Assembly: GCF_003097135.1 (NCBI RefSeq)
Contig: NZ_QEQL01000006.1
Span: forward strand, 248,001-312,000
Direction: 5' to 3'
Source: Pseudomonas sp. URIL14HWK12:I12
GTDB lineage: Bacteria > Pseudomonadota > Gammaproteobacteria > Pseudomonadales > Pseudomonadaceae
Length of the DNA: 64,000 nucleotides
Position 1 is the first letter of the stretch. Each line of letters starts with the position of its first letter. This document shows, piece by piece, positions 25,281 to 33,249 of the stretch. The position numbers and the translations under genes are program-made. Under the pieces are notes generated by a model. That model was not told the origin of the DNA. It worked only from the letters and a program-made list of their open reading frames with translations, and made no database searches.

Positions 25281-27341
25281 TTAAAAGTCTTTACACAGGC
25301 GCAGGGCGTCGTAGATCGCGGCATGCACGTTGCGCTGGGCCACGCAGTCACCGATGCGATACAGCAGGTAGCCCTCACCCGGCTGGCTCAGAATCGGCTG
25401 CGGTGCGATGGCGAACAGTGCATCGATGTCGATCTGGCCCTTATTGCGCGAACCGTCCTTGAGGCCGTAGTAGAGCGTCTCGTCGGGGCGAACGCCGTTT
25501 TCCACGACGACCTGGTCGACGACTCGCTCTTCCTTGGCACCGGTGTATTCGTTCTCCAGCACCGCCACCAGCTTGTCACCCTCGCGGTAGACCTTTTCCA
25601 GCATCAGGTCGCCGGTCATGATCACTTCCTTGGGGTACATGCTGCGGTAGTAAGTGGGGAAGGTCGTCCCGCCCATCGCCACGCCCGGTTTGATGTCGTC
25701 GGTGACGATTTCCACCTGGCAGCCCTTGTCGGCCAGGAAGTCGGCGGCCGACATCCCGCTGAATTCGCAGATGGTGTCGTACACCAGCACGTTCTTGCCC
25801 GGTGCGACCTTACCGTCGAGGATGTCCCAGCTGCTCACCACCAGGCCCTCTTCGGCGCCCCAGTGTTCGTTCTGCTCCATGAACGGGTGGCCGCCGTTGG
25901 CCAGCACGATCACATCCGGGCGCAGGTCCTGGATGGTCGGAATATCCGCTGCAGTGCCAAGGCGCAGGTCGACTTTCAGCCGCGCCAGCTCCAGCTGGTA
26001 CCAGCGGGTGATACCGGCGATCTGGTCACGCTGCGGTGCACGGGAGGCTGTGGTGATCTGGCCACCGATCTGGTCTTTCTTCTCGAACACGGTCACGTCG
26101 TGGCCGCGCTCGGCCGAGACCCGTGCGGCCTCCATGCCGGCAGGGCCGGCACCCACGATCACCACCTTGCGTTTGGGCCCGGTGGTTTTTTCGATGATGT
26201 GCGGCACGCCCATGTATTCGCGGGACGTTGCGGCATTCTGGATGCACAGCACGTCCAGGCCCTGGTACTGGCGGTCGATGCAGTAGTTGGCGCCTACGCA
26301 CTGGCGAATCTGATCGACCTGCCCCATCTTGATCTTGGCGATCAGGTGCGGGTCGGCGATGTGCGCGCGGGTCATGCCGACCATGTCGACATAGCCGCCT
26401 TCGAGAATACGCTGGGCCTGGTTCGGGTCTTTGATGTTCTGCGCATGCAGCACCGGGACCTTGACCACTTCCTTGATGCCCGCCGCCAGGTGCAGGAACG
26501 GCTCCGGCGGGTAGCTCATGTTGGGGATCACGTTGGCCAGCGTGTTATGGGTGTCGCAACCCGAACCGATCACGCCGAAGAAGTCGACCATGCCAGTGGC
26601 GTCGTAATAGGCGGCGATCTGCTTCATGTCCTCGTGGCTGAGGCCATCGGGGTGGAATTCGTCACCGCAGATACGCATACCCACGCAGAAGTCGTCGCCG
26701 ACTTCGGCACGCACGGCCTTGAGTACTTCCATGCCGAACTTCATGCGGCCTTCGAAGCTGCCGCCCCATTCGTCGGTGCGCTTGTTCACGCGCGGGCTCC
26801 AGAACTGGTCGATCATGTGCTGGTGCACTGCCGACAGTTCCACGCCGTCCAGGCCGCCCTCCTTGGCCCGGCGCGCGGCCTGGGCATAGTTGCCGATCAC
26901 CCGCCAGATCTCTTCCGGCTCGATGGTCTTGCAGGTGGCGCGGTGCACCGGCTCGCGGATGCCGGACGGCGACATCAGGGTCGGCCAGTGCTCGCCGTCC
27001 CAGCGCGAGCGGCGGCCCATGTGGGTAATCTGGATCATGATCTTGGCGCCATGCTTGTGCATGGCGTCAGCCAGGTTCTGGAAGTGCGGAATGATCTTGT
27101 CGGTCGACAGGTTCACCGATTTCCACCAGCCCTGGGGGCTGTCGATGGCCACGACGGACGAGCCGCCGCAGATGGCCAGGCCGATACCGCCTTTGGCTTT
27201 CTCCTCGTAATACTTCACGTACCGCTCGGTGGTCATACCGCCGTCGGTGGCGTAGACCTCGGCGTGGGCCGTGGACAGTACGCGGTTACGGATGGTCAGT
27301 TTGCCGATTTGAATCGGCTGGAACATTGCTTCGAAAGCCAT
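25281..27341 (-). CDS. dgcA: Dimethylglycine demethylase flavoprotein DgcA
   Basis: 686 residues of the trimethylamine dehydrogenase/2,4-dienoyl-CoA reductase family. An N-terminal FMN TIM barrel (about 1-340) precedes an iron-sulfur loop and FAD/NAD-type Rossmann domains (VVIVGAGPAGMEAARVSAER near 395). It demethylates dimethylglycine to sarcosine. In the cluster loop, Cys348, Cys354 and Cys366 are present, but the position equivalent to the second TMADH cysteine is Ala351 (CVGANYC), so the usual four-Cys 4Fe-4S site is incomplete. The gene is 15 bp after the DUF5943 gene. Confidence 0.94.
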   Translation of the reverse strand: MAFEAMFQPIQIGKLTIRNRVLSTAHAEVYATDGGMTTERYVKYYEEKAKGGIGLAICGGSSVVAIDSPQGWWKSVNLSTDKIIPHFQNLADAMHKHGAKIMIQITHMGRRSRWDGEHWPTLMSPSGIREPVHRATCKTIEPEEIWRVIGNYAQAARRAKEGGLDGVELSAVHQHMIDQFWSPRVNKRTDEWGGSFEGRMKFGMEVLKAVRAEVGDDFCVGMRICGDEFHPDGLSHEDMKQIAAYYDATGMVDFFGVIGSGCDTHNTLANVIPNMSYPPEPFLHLAAGIKEVVKVPVLHAQNIKDPNQAQRILEGGYVDMVGMTRAHIADPHLIAKIKMGQVDQIRQCVGANYCIDRQYQGLDVLCIQNAATSREYMGVPHIIEKTTGPKRKVVIVGAGPAGMEAARVSAERGHDVTVFEKKDQIGGQITTASRAPQRDQIAGITRWYQLELARLKVDLRLGTAADIPTIQDLRPDVIVLANGGHPFMEQNEHWGAEEGLVVSSWDILDGKVAPGKNVLVYDTICEFSGMSAADFLADKGCQVEIVTDDIKPGVAMGGTTFPTYYRSMYPKEVIMTGDLMLEKVYREGDKLVAVLENEYTGAKEERVVDQVVVENGVRPDETLYYGLKDGSRNKGQIDIDALFAIAPQPILSQPGEGYLLYRIGDCVAQRNVHAAIYDALRLCKDF

Positions 27342-27356
27342 CTCACGGTCCTCGGC

Positions 27357-27887
27357 TTACAGCGGTTTGACGACGAACAGCCCGTCATCGTGGCCCTCTT
27401 CGGAGCCTCCGTAGACTTGTTCTGCGACGGTACGAATCGAGCTGCCGCGGGCGGCCAGGATCTGGTCCATGGCGCCGGCAAACCAGCCGGTGAACATGTA
27501 GTCGACCTTGCGGCCGCATTTGCCATACACGTATACGAAGGCCGAGTGCTCGAGCTTGACGCTGCAGGTCCCGGCGTCCAGGTCGATGTCCTGGATCTTG
27601 AACAGGCCCCAGCCGCGCTGAGACAACCGCTTCATGTAGTGCTCGAACACCGCTACGCCTTCCAGGCCATGGCATTCGGCTTCTTTCTCGCACCAGTGCC
27701 AGGCTGATTTGTAGCCGGCCTTGTAGAGGATCTCGGCGTAAGCATCGGCACCGAGCACTTCTTCGATACCCATATGGTTATTGACGAAGAAATGCCGGGG
27801 TACGTAGAGCATCGGCAGTGCATCGGAGGTCCAGACTCCGGTTTCGCTATCGACTTCGATCGGCAATTCGGGGGCGTGTTTGGCCAT
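27357..27887 (-). CDS. Conserved dgc-operon protein (DUF5943)
   Basis: 176 residues, soluble, with no signal peptide. Conserved-looking blocks are LYVPRHFFVNNHMGIEEVLG, GYKSAWHWCEKEAE and a C-terminal GWGLFKIQDIDLDAGTCSVK with CGRKVDYMFTGWFAGAMDQI. The last part resembles V4R-type ligand-binding domains, though this is only a visual likeness. It sits between the M19-like gene and dgcA in the same operon, as in other Pseudomonas dgc loci, so a role in dimethylglycine oxidation or DgcA maturation is inferred. The function is unknown. Confidence 0.75.
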   Translation of the reverse strand: MAKHAPELPIEVDSETGVWTSDALPMLYVPRHFFVNNHMGIEEVLGADAYAEILYKAGYKSAWHWCEKEAECHGLEGVAVFEHYMKRLSQRGWGLFKIQDIDLDAGTCSVKLEHSAFVYVYGKCGRKVDYMFTGWFAGAMDQILAARGSSIRTVAEQVYGGSEEGHDDGLFVVKPL

Positions 27888-27962
27888 GGAAACTCAACTC
27901 CATCAAAAAAGGGTTTGGTGGCCCCGGCATGCCTTGCCGGGGCGAAAATCAGGAAAGCAGGG

Positions 27963-28940
27963 TCATTCGCCCCACACGTCGGCCAGCACGCGTACCCAGT
28001 TCTCACCCATGATCTTGCGAACAACGCGCTCGGAGTGGCCGCGTTTGAGCAGGGTTTCGGTGAGGTTGGGGAATTCACCTACGGTGCGGATCCCCAGTGG
28101 GTTGATGATTTTGCCGAAGTTGGTCAGGCGGCGGGCGTAGCCCTTGTCGTGAGTCAGGTACTCGAAGAAGTCCTGGCCATGGCCCTGGGTGAAGTCGGTG
28201 CCGATGCCGATGGCGTCTTCGCCAACGATGTTCATGGTGTACTCGATCGCTTCGGCGTAGTCGTCGATGGTGGAGTCGATACCCTTGGCCAGGAATGGCG
28301 CGAACATGGTCACACCAACGAAGCCGCCGTGGTCGGCGATGAATTTGAGCTCTTCGTCCGATTTGTTGCGCGGGTGCTCTTTAAGGCCCGAAGGCAGGCA
28401 GTGGGAGTAGGTCACTGGCTTCTTCGATTCCAGGATCACCTCCTCGGACGTCTTGGAGCCAACGTGCGACAGGTCGCACATGATGCCCACGCGGTTCATC
28501 TCGGCGACGATCTCGCGGCCAAAGCCCGAAAGCCCGCCATCACGCTCGTAGCAGCCGGTGCCCACCAGGTTCTGGGTGTTGTAGCACATCTGCACGATGC
28601 CCACGCCCAGCTGCTTGAACACTTCCACGTAGCCGATCTTGTCTTCGAAGGCGTGGGCGTTCTGGAAACCGAACAGGATGCCGGTCTTGCCCTGCTCCTT
28701 GGCCTTGCGGATGTCGGCAGTGGTGCGCACCTGCAATACCAGGTCGCTGTTTTCGCGCATCAGCTTCTGGCTGGCGGCGATGTTGTCGACGGTCGCCTTG
28801 AAGCCTTCCCAGACCGACACAGTGCAGTTTGCGGCAGTCAAGCCGCCCTTGCGCATGTCTTCGAACAGTTCACGGTTCCATTTGGCGATGATCAGGCCAT
28901 CGATGACGATGCTGTCAGCGTGGAGTTCGGCTGGGCTCAT
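27963..28940 (-). CDS. Peptidase M19 (membrane dipeptidase)-like protein, altered metal site
   Basis: 325-residue TIM-barrel protein of the renal dipeptidase family; there is no signal peptide. Two zinc histidines are kept (His159 in CDLSHVG, His180 in VTYSHC), as are Arg191 (HPRN) and Asp249 (GIGTDF). The N-terminal HxD pair is replaced by Leu16 and Ile18 (VIDGLIIA), and the bridging Glu by Gln93. The binuclear site is therefore incomplete and ordinary dipeptidase activity is doubtful. I used the ATG at 28940; a 43-codon upstream extension is unlikely. It is the first gene of the dgc operon, 75 bp before the next. Confidence 0.85.
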   Translation of the reverse strand: MSPAELHADSIVIDGLIIAKWNRELFEDMRKGGLTAANCTVSVWEGFKATVDNIAASQKLMRENSDLVLQVRTTADIRKAKEQGKTGILFGFQNAHAFEDKIGYVEVFKQLGVGIVQMCYNTQNLVGTGCYERDGGLSGFGREIVAEMNRVGIMCDLSHVGSKTSEEVILESKKPVTYSHCLPSGLKEHPRNKSDEELKFIADHGGFVGVTMFAPFLAKGIDSTIDDYAEAIEYTMNIVGEDAIGIGTDFTQGHGQDFFEYLTHDKGYARRLTNFGKIINPLGIRTVGEFPNLTETLLKRGHSERVVRKIMGENWVRVLADVWGE

Positions 28941-29185
28941 CAGGCAGTCCCCTTGTAGTGGTGGCACCGAACTGGCTGCCGGCGCTTTGGGGGGAGCATA
29001 TGCCTGCGGCCTTGGTCGCTCGGATGCAAAAACGACAGGGGGGTTTCCGAAAGCGTCAACGCCTGCCAACCGGCGCCTGAGCCTGAGGCAAGCGGATGAA
29101 ATACCAAGGTCGCGCTGTCAATTGCGACGCCCATGGGCCAGAATCCGGGCATCACATTTAGTAACACGACGGGGAGCGTCGTCTG

Positions 29186-29614
29186 ATGAAATCATTGCTG
29201 TGGGTGCTGGCATTCATTTCGGTAGGGGCCTATGCGGCCGACGACGACGGGCCCACGCCCTGCGACAACGTTGAGACCGCTCAGCAAAGCCTCGACTGTT
29301 CGGCCTACAACCGCAAGACCGCCGAGAGCGAGCTTGAGGACGCTTACAACGGCCTGACCGCGCGCATCAGCGCCCAATATGGCGATCAACCCAAGTTGCT
29401 CAAGGATTACCTGGCCAAGATCAGCGCGGCCCAGGACATCTGGCGAAAGCTGCGCACCGCCGACTGCGCGGTGGAGGTGATGGAGGCCGACAAAGACGCC
29501 AACGCAGCCCAGACTGCCGAGAATGACTGCATGGCCCAGCGCAGCGATGAGCGCTCGGAATACCTCCAGAGTATCGGCACTCAGGCTGACGAAACCGACA
29601 CGCCCGACAATTGA
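29186..29614 (+). CDS. LprI-like (DUF1311) secreted protein
   Basis: 142 residues with an N-terminal signal peptide (LLWVLAFISVGAYAAD, cleavage after about 18). The mature part has the DUF1311/lysozyme-inhibitor LprI pattern: Cys near 26 and 38 (CDNVETAQQSLDCSAYN), the helical stretch AESELEDAYNGLTARISAQY, QDIWRKLRTADCAVEV and a last Cys near 115. LprI of Mycobacterium inhibits lysozyme; inhibition is only inferred here. It is divergent from the dgc operon and 116 bp before the next gene. Confidence 0.8.
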   Translation: MKSLLWVLAFISVGAYAADDDGPTPCDNVETAQQSLDCSAYNRKTAESELEDAYNGLTARISAQYGDQPKLLKDYLAKISAAQDIWRKLRTADCAVEVMEADKDANAAQTAENDCMAQRSDERSEYLQSIGTQADETDTPDN

Positions 29615-29730
29615 CGCACACAGAGGAAACGTTGCGCCTTATCTCCAACCCGATTCGCTTCCAAAGTTTGGGACGCTCGCTAACGAGCTAACCCAACGGC
29701 GCCACGGCGCCCTCATCAAGGAATGCAATC

Positions 29731-30423
29731 ATGAGCATGGATAAAGCCATCGAAATTCTGAAAAAAGAAGGTGAAGAACGCGTGCTGCTGGTCGGTAGCA
29801 CCCTCTGCATCTTCGCTGAAAATGTACCGCTGAAAGTGGCCGAAGACGTCGCTGCCTGCATGCGCATCATGGATATGTCCTCGGACAGCAAGTTCGACAA
29901 GGAAACTCAGCAGCGCCAGTGGTACAACAACTACACCAAGGGGCTGGCACAACTGGGCTGGACCATGACCGGCGCAGCACACGCCGAGGAAGCGGTGGAA
30001 ACCGAGAACGAGACCCTGGGCAGCATCGCGGTCAAGCTGATCACTCGCGAAATGGGCGCAGGCCACCGCCTGAGCCGTTGCCTGAGCCGCGGCTTTACTG
30101 CCATCGCCTCGGCGCCCCAAGCCCAAGCCCTGTTCGAGCGCAGCAGCCGCAGCGTTTCTGGCAAATCCAGCACTTTCCAAGCAGTGGACTGCGAGCTGAG
30201 CCCTCAAGGTATGCCGATCATGCACATGAAGAGCTTCCAGATCGCCTACGACCAGAGCAAAGCTGCCGAAGGTGGTGTGCTGCGCAAGCTGGAGTCGGCA
30301 TCGACCAAGGTTTACCGCGCCTCCCAGCAAGGCACCTTCAGCCTGCGCCAGTTCGAAACCCTGCGCGCTAAAATCGCGGCCAAGCTTGAAAGCCGCGCCG
30401 ACGACGTACTGGGCCTGGATTGA
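29731..30423 (+). CDS. Unknown protein, first of a tandem pair
   Basis: 230 residues, soluble, no signal peptide. I do not recognise the family. Visible features are an N-terminal helix and strand (AIEILKKEGEERVLLVGSTL), a central YNNYTKGLAQLGWTM motif, a middle helix rich in Ala and Glu, and a C-terminal FSLRQFETLRAKIAAKLESR. The next gene has a shorter protein with the same order of motifs (LKVYMTHMQALGWQV and FATLRKRLEAE), so the two look like diverged paralogues. The gap to it is 46 bp, and they probably form an operon with or without the LprI-like gene. Confidence 0.7.
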   Translation: MSMDKAIEILKKEGEERVLLVGSTLCIFAENVPLKVAEDVAACMRIMDMSSDSKFDKETQQRQWYNNYTKGLAQLGWTMTGAAHAEEAVETENETLGSIAVKLITREMGAGHRLSRCLSRGFTAIASAPQAQALFERSSRSVSGKSSTFQAVDCELSPQGMPIMHMKSFQIAYDQSKAAEGGVLRKLESASTKVYRASQQGTFSLRQFETLRAKIAAKLESRADDVLGLD

Positions 30424-30469
30424 TACCTCGCCGCGCGCCTTGCTCCAAGGCGCGCGGCACCTGTGGAGC

Positions 30470-31027
30470 ATGCGTGTGACCCCTGCCCTGCATGAGGACA
30501 TCCTGGCGAGCATTCGCCGGGCAACGCTGGCGGCCAACGCCGCGCAAGACCTCGAAGCCGCCCCGCTGCAATGGCTGAAGGTGTACATGACGCACATGCA
30601 GGCATTAGGCTGGCAAGTCGCGCAGTGGCACAGCCAGACTTACTCATTCACCCCGGCGGACGGGCTGCTACCCACCGTGATGAACGGCACCCTCCCATCG
30701 CGCCAGCCGCCCAACACCCGTTTCCGAAAGCTCACCCATCATCTGATCGACGCAGGTTTGCACGACAACCGGCCACTCCTTCCCGCTGCCGGCGACAAGA
30801 ACAATGCCTCACATCTGCTGCATGACTTCGTCGAACGCGCTGATGGCAGCATCGCACTGAGCCTCTATCACTTGAGCGGCCACCCCGACCCCCAAGCGCC
30901 GAAGCTGCGCCTACCCTTGACCAATGTCACCTGGCTGGCAGTGCTGGAAGTATCGGCCTTCGCCACGCTACGCAAGCGCCTCGAGGCCGAACCGGAACCC
31001 ACCCCGAGCGTGCTGGCAGACTGCTAG
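30470..31027 (+). CDS. Unknown protein, second of a tandem pair
   Basis: 185 residues, soluble. The start at 30470 follows GTGGAGC; the longer in-frame start at 30272 would overlap the preceding gene by about 150 bp. Motifs shared with the preceding protein are an acidic N-terminal helix (LHEDILASIRRATLAANAAQ), WLKVYMTHMQALGWQVAQW and FATLRKRLEAEPE at the end. The middle carries HLLHDFVERADGSIALSLYH. The 3' end overlaps the convergent cdhR gene by 4 bp. The function is unknown. Confidence 0.65.
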   Translation: MRVTPALHEDILASIRRATLAANAAQDLEAAPLQWLKVYMTHMQALGWQVAQWHSQTYSFTPADGLLPTVMNGTLPSRQPPNTRFRKLTHHLIDAGLHDNRPLLPAAGDKNNASHLLHDFVERADGSIALSLYHLSGHPDPQAPKLRLPLTNVTWLAVLEVSAFATLRKRLEAEPEPTPSVLADC

Positions 31028-31959
31028 CCACGCCGATCGTCGCGCGGGCTCTTGCCGAAACGCGCTTTGTAGCGCCGGGCAAAGTAAGAAGGTAATTCAA
31101 AGCCACACGCGACGCTCACTTCGGTCACACTCATGTCGGTCTGGCGCAGCAAGTGCTGAGCCTTATCGAGGCGTATGCGCAGGTACAGGTTACTCGGCGT
31201 CTCGTTCAGGTGGGCGCGAAATAGCCGTTCCAATTGCCGCCGCGTCACGCCTATCCCTTTGGCCAGTTCCAATGTGCTCAGCGGCGGCTCGCTGTGCTGC
31301 TCCATCTCGGTGATCACCTGCACCAGCTTGCGGTTGCTGGTGCCGTAGCGTGAAACCACCTGCATGCGCTGGTGATCCTTTCGTGGGCGGATGCGCCCCA
31401 ACACGAATTGCTCCGAGACCTGGATGGCCAATTCCGCGCCGTGGGCCTGGGTGATCAGGTCGAGCATCAGGTCGATGCTGGCGGTGCCGCCGGCGCAGGT
31501 GATGCGAGCTCCAGCGGCCTCGAACAATTCAGGTGTGGTTTCCAGTTGCGGGAACTGCTCGCTGAAGGCGTCGCGTGCCTCCCAGTGCAACGCTACCCGG
31601 CAGCCATCGAGCAGGCCGGCCTGGGCGAGGACGAACGCTCCGGTGTCTACCCCGCCCAGGGTGGCGCCCTGGCGAGCATGCTGCCTGAGTGCACGCGCCA
31701 GGGCCTGGGAGTAGTGCGCCAGAGGGTTGAAACCGGCGACCACGAACAGGTACGCGGCCTGTGGTAGCTCGGCCAAGGCCACATCGGCATTGACCGACAT
31801 GCCGTTGCTGGCGATCACCGCCCCTCCTTCCAGGCTGGCGACCGTCCAGCGATAGGCCCCTGGCCTGAAACGATTGGCCACCCGCAGAGGTTCGATAGCG
31901 CTGATGAAGCCGATTGCCGAAAAACCCGGCATCAGAATGAAACAGTAGTCTTCAGGCAT
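31024..31959 (-). CDS. cdhR: Carnitine catabolism activator, GlxA-type AraC regulator
   Basis: 311 residues. A DJ-1/PfpI-like class I amidotransferase domain (about 5-180; ILMPGFSAIGFISAIEPLRV, GGVDTGAFVLAQAGLL) is followed by an AraC-type double helix-turn-helix (about 215-305; GIGVTRRQLERLFRAHLNET, VACGFELPSYFARRYKARFG). I used the ATG at 31959, which has GGAGGCGAGC before it, not the upstream ATG at 31989. The gene is divergent from the carnitine operon, matching the position and type of CdhR, which activates carnitine dehydrogenase genes in P. aeruginosa. Confidence 0.88.
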   Translation of the reverse strand: MPEDYCFILMPGFSAIGFISAIEPLRVANRFRPGAYRWTVASLEGGAVIASNGMSVNADVALAELPQAAYLFVVAGFNPLAHYSQALARALRQHARQGATLGGVDTGAFVLAQAGLLDGCRVALHWEARDAFSEQFPQLETTPELFEAAGARITCAGGTASIDLMLDLITQAHGAELAIQVSEQFVLGRIRPRKDHQRMQVVSRYGTSNRKLVQVITEMEQHSEPPLSTLELAKGIGVTRRQLERLFRAHLNETPSNLYLRIRLDKAQHLLRQTDMSVTEVSVACGFELPSYFARRYKARFGKSPRDDRRG

Positions 31960-32108
31960 GCTCGCCTCCGCGCCACGATGCCGGTTCATACCTCAACCAT
32001 CGCCTAGTAATCAAGGCCCGGGAAACACTTGCCAGTGCCCTGCGCAGGCACGCCGGGGCATGCTCTCACGCGCTGGCAATGTCGCCGGCCCTACAAAGGA
32101 GTGACACC

Positions 32109-32198
32109 ATGGAACTGAAGCCCGGTATTGCAATGATGGAACCCGTGCACAAGCGCGGTGAAGAAGACGAAGACGATCTGGTACAGCCTTGGCGCTAA
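32109..32198 (+). CDS. Small ORF encoding a 29-residue acidic peptide
   Basis: An ATG preceded by AAAGGAGTGACACC, one of the strongest ribosome binding sites in the window, opens a 29-codon frame. It encodes MELKPGIAMMEPVHKRG followed by an acidic run (EEDEDD) and the end LVQPWR. It lies between cdhR and cdhC and is followed 14 bp later by a 12-bp perfect hairpin, so it could be a discrete transcription unit or leader peptide of the carnitine operon. I do not recognise it. The charge pattern (basic middle, acidic tail) looks designed rather than random. Confidence 0.55.
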   Translation: MELKPGIAMMEPVHKRGEEDEDDLVQPWR

Positions 32199-32212
32199 GG
32201 CTTGCCGCTTGA

Positions 32213-32238
32213 GAACCGCAGGCCCCGGCCTGCGGTTC
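32213..32238 (+). terminator. Hairpin after the 29-codon ORF
   Basis: A perfect 12-bp stem, GAACCGCAGGCC paired with GGCCTGCGGTTC, with a CC loop. It is followed by CTATTG, not a T run. It may be a terminator or attenuator between the small ORF and cdhC, or an mRNA-stabilising hairpin. Confidence 0.6.
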
Positions 32239-32347
32239 CTATTGCCCCGGCACAGGTCGAACCGGTGCAAGTGCCGGTCGCCTGCGTGAGCCTGGATGTG
32301 CGGCAGCCTGCGTAACGTGGCGACCATCTACGCACTGGAGCCACGCC

Positions 32348-33235
32348 GTGAACCCTGAAGTGATCGTTACCTGTGCCCTCACCGGGGCTGGAGACACCAC
32401 CGCCAAGAGCCATTTGGTCCCCATTACCCCCCGGCAGATCGCCGAGGCCGCGCTGGAAGCGGCCCGCGCCGGTGCAACCGTGGTGCACTGCCATGTGCGC
32501 GACCCACAAACTGGCCAGTTCAGCCGCGATGTAGCGCTGTATCGGGAGGTGATGGAGCGTATACGCGAGCATGACACCGACCTGATCGTGAACCTGACTG
32601 CCGGCATGGGCGGCGACCTGCAGATCGGCCCTGGCGAGACACCTACCGAATTCGGCCCTGCCACCGACCTGGTAGGCCCGTTGGCACGCCTGGCTCACGT
32701 AGAAGCCCTGCTGCCGGATATCTGCACCCTGGATTGCGGCACGCTCAACTTTGGTGACGGTGACACCATCTACGTTTCCACCCCTGCGCAGCTGCGCGCG
32801 GGCGCCAAACGCATTACCGAGCTAGGTGTGAAAGCGGAGCTTGAGATCTTCGATACAGGCCACCTGTGGTTTGCCAAGCAGATGATCAAGGAAGGCCTGC
32901 TGCACGACCCACTCTTCCAACTGTGCCTTGGCATTCCCTGGGGCGCGCCGGCCGACACCACCAGCATGAAGGCCATGGCAGACAACCTCCCGCCCGGCGC
33001 CACCTGGGCCGGTTTCGGCATTGGCCGCATGCAGATGCCCATGGCCGCCCAAGCGGTGCTGCTCGGCGGTAACGTGCGGGTGGGCCTGGAAGACAATCTC
33101 TACCTCGACAGAGGGGTGCTGGCAACCAATGGCCAATTGGTCGAGCGCGTGAGCGAAATTCTTCACCGCCTGGGCGCGCGGGTGCTAACACCCGCAGAAG
33201 GCCGCGCCCGCATGAACCTGCCCAAACGCGGCTGA
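32348..33235 (+). CDS. cdhC: 3-dehydrocarnitine:acetyl-CoA transferase/cleavage enzyme (BKACE, DUF849)
   Basis: 295 residues of the beta-keto acid cleavage enzyme family. The zinc ligands His47 and His49 are in AGATVVHCHVRDPQTG. Further family blocks are LDCGTLNFGDGDTIYVSTPA and FGIGRMQMPMAAQAVLLGGN. Family members working on carnitine convert 3-dehydrocarnitine plus acetyl-CoA to betainyl-CoA plus acetoacetate; the operon with carnitine dehydrogenase and a thioesterase supports this substrate. It is 14 bp before cdhA. Confidence 0.9.
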   Translation: MNPEVIVTCALTGAGDTTAKSHLVPITPRQIAEAALEAARAGATVVHCHVRDPQTGQFSRDVALYREVMERIREHDTDLIVNLTAGMGGDLQIGPGETPTEFGPATDLVGPLARLAHVEALLPDICTLDCGTLNFGDGDTIYVSTPAQLRAGAKRITELGVKAELEIFDTGHLWFAKQMIKEGLLHDPLFQLCLGIPWGAPADTTSMKAMADNLPPGATWAGFGIGRMQMPMAAQAVLLGGNVRVGLEDNLYLDRGVLATNGQLVERVSEILHRLGARVLTPAEGRARMNLPKRG

Positions 33236-33249
33236 CCGGAGAACTGCAG

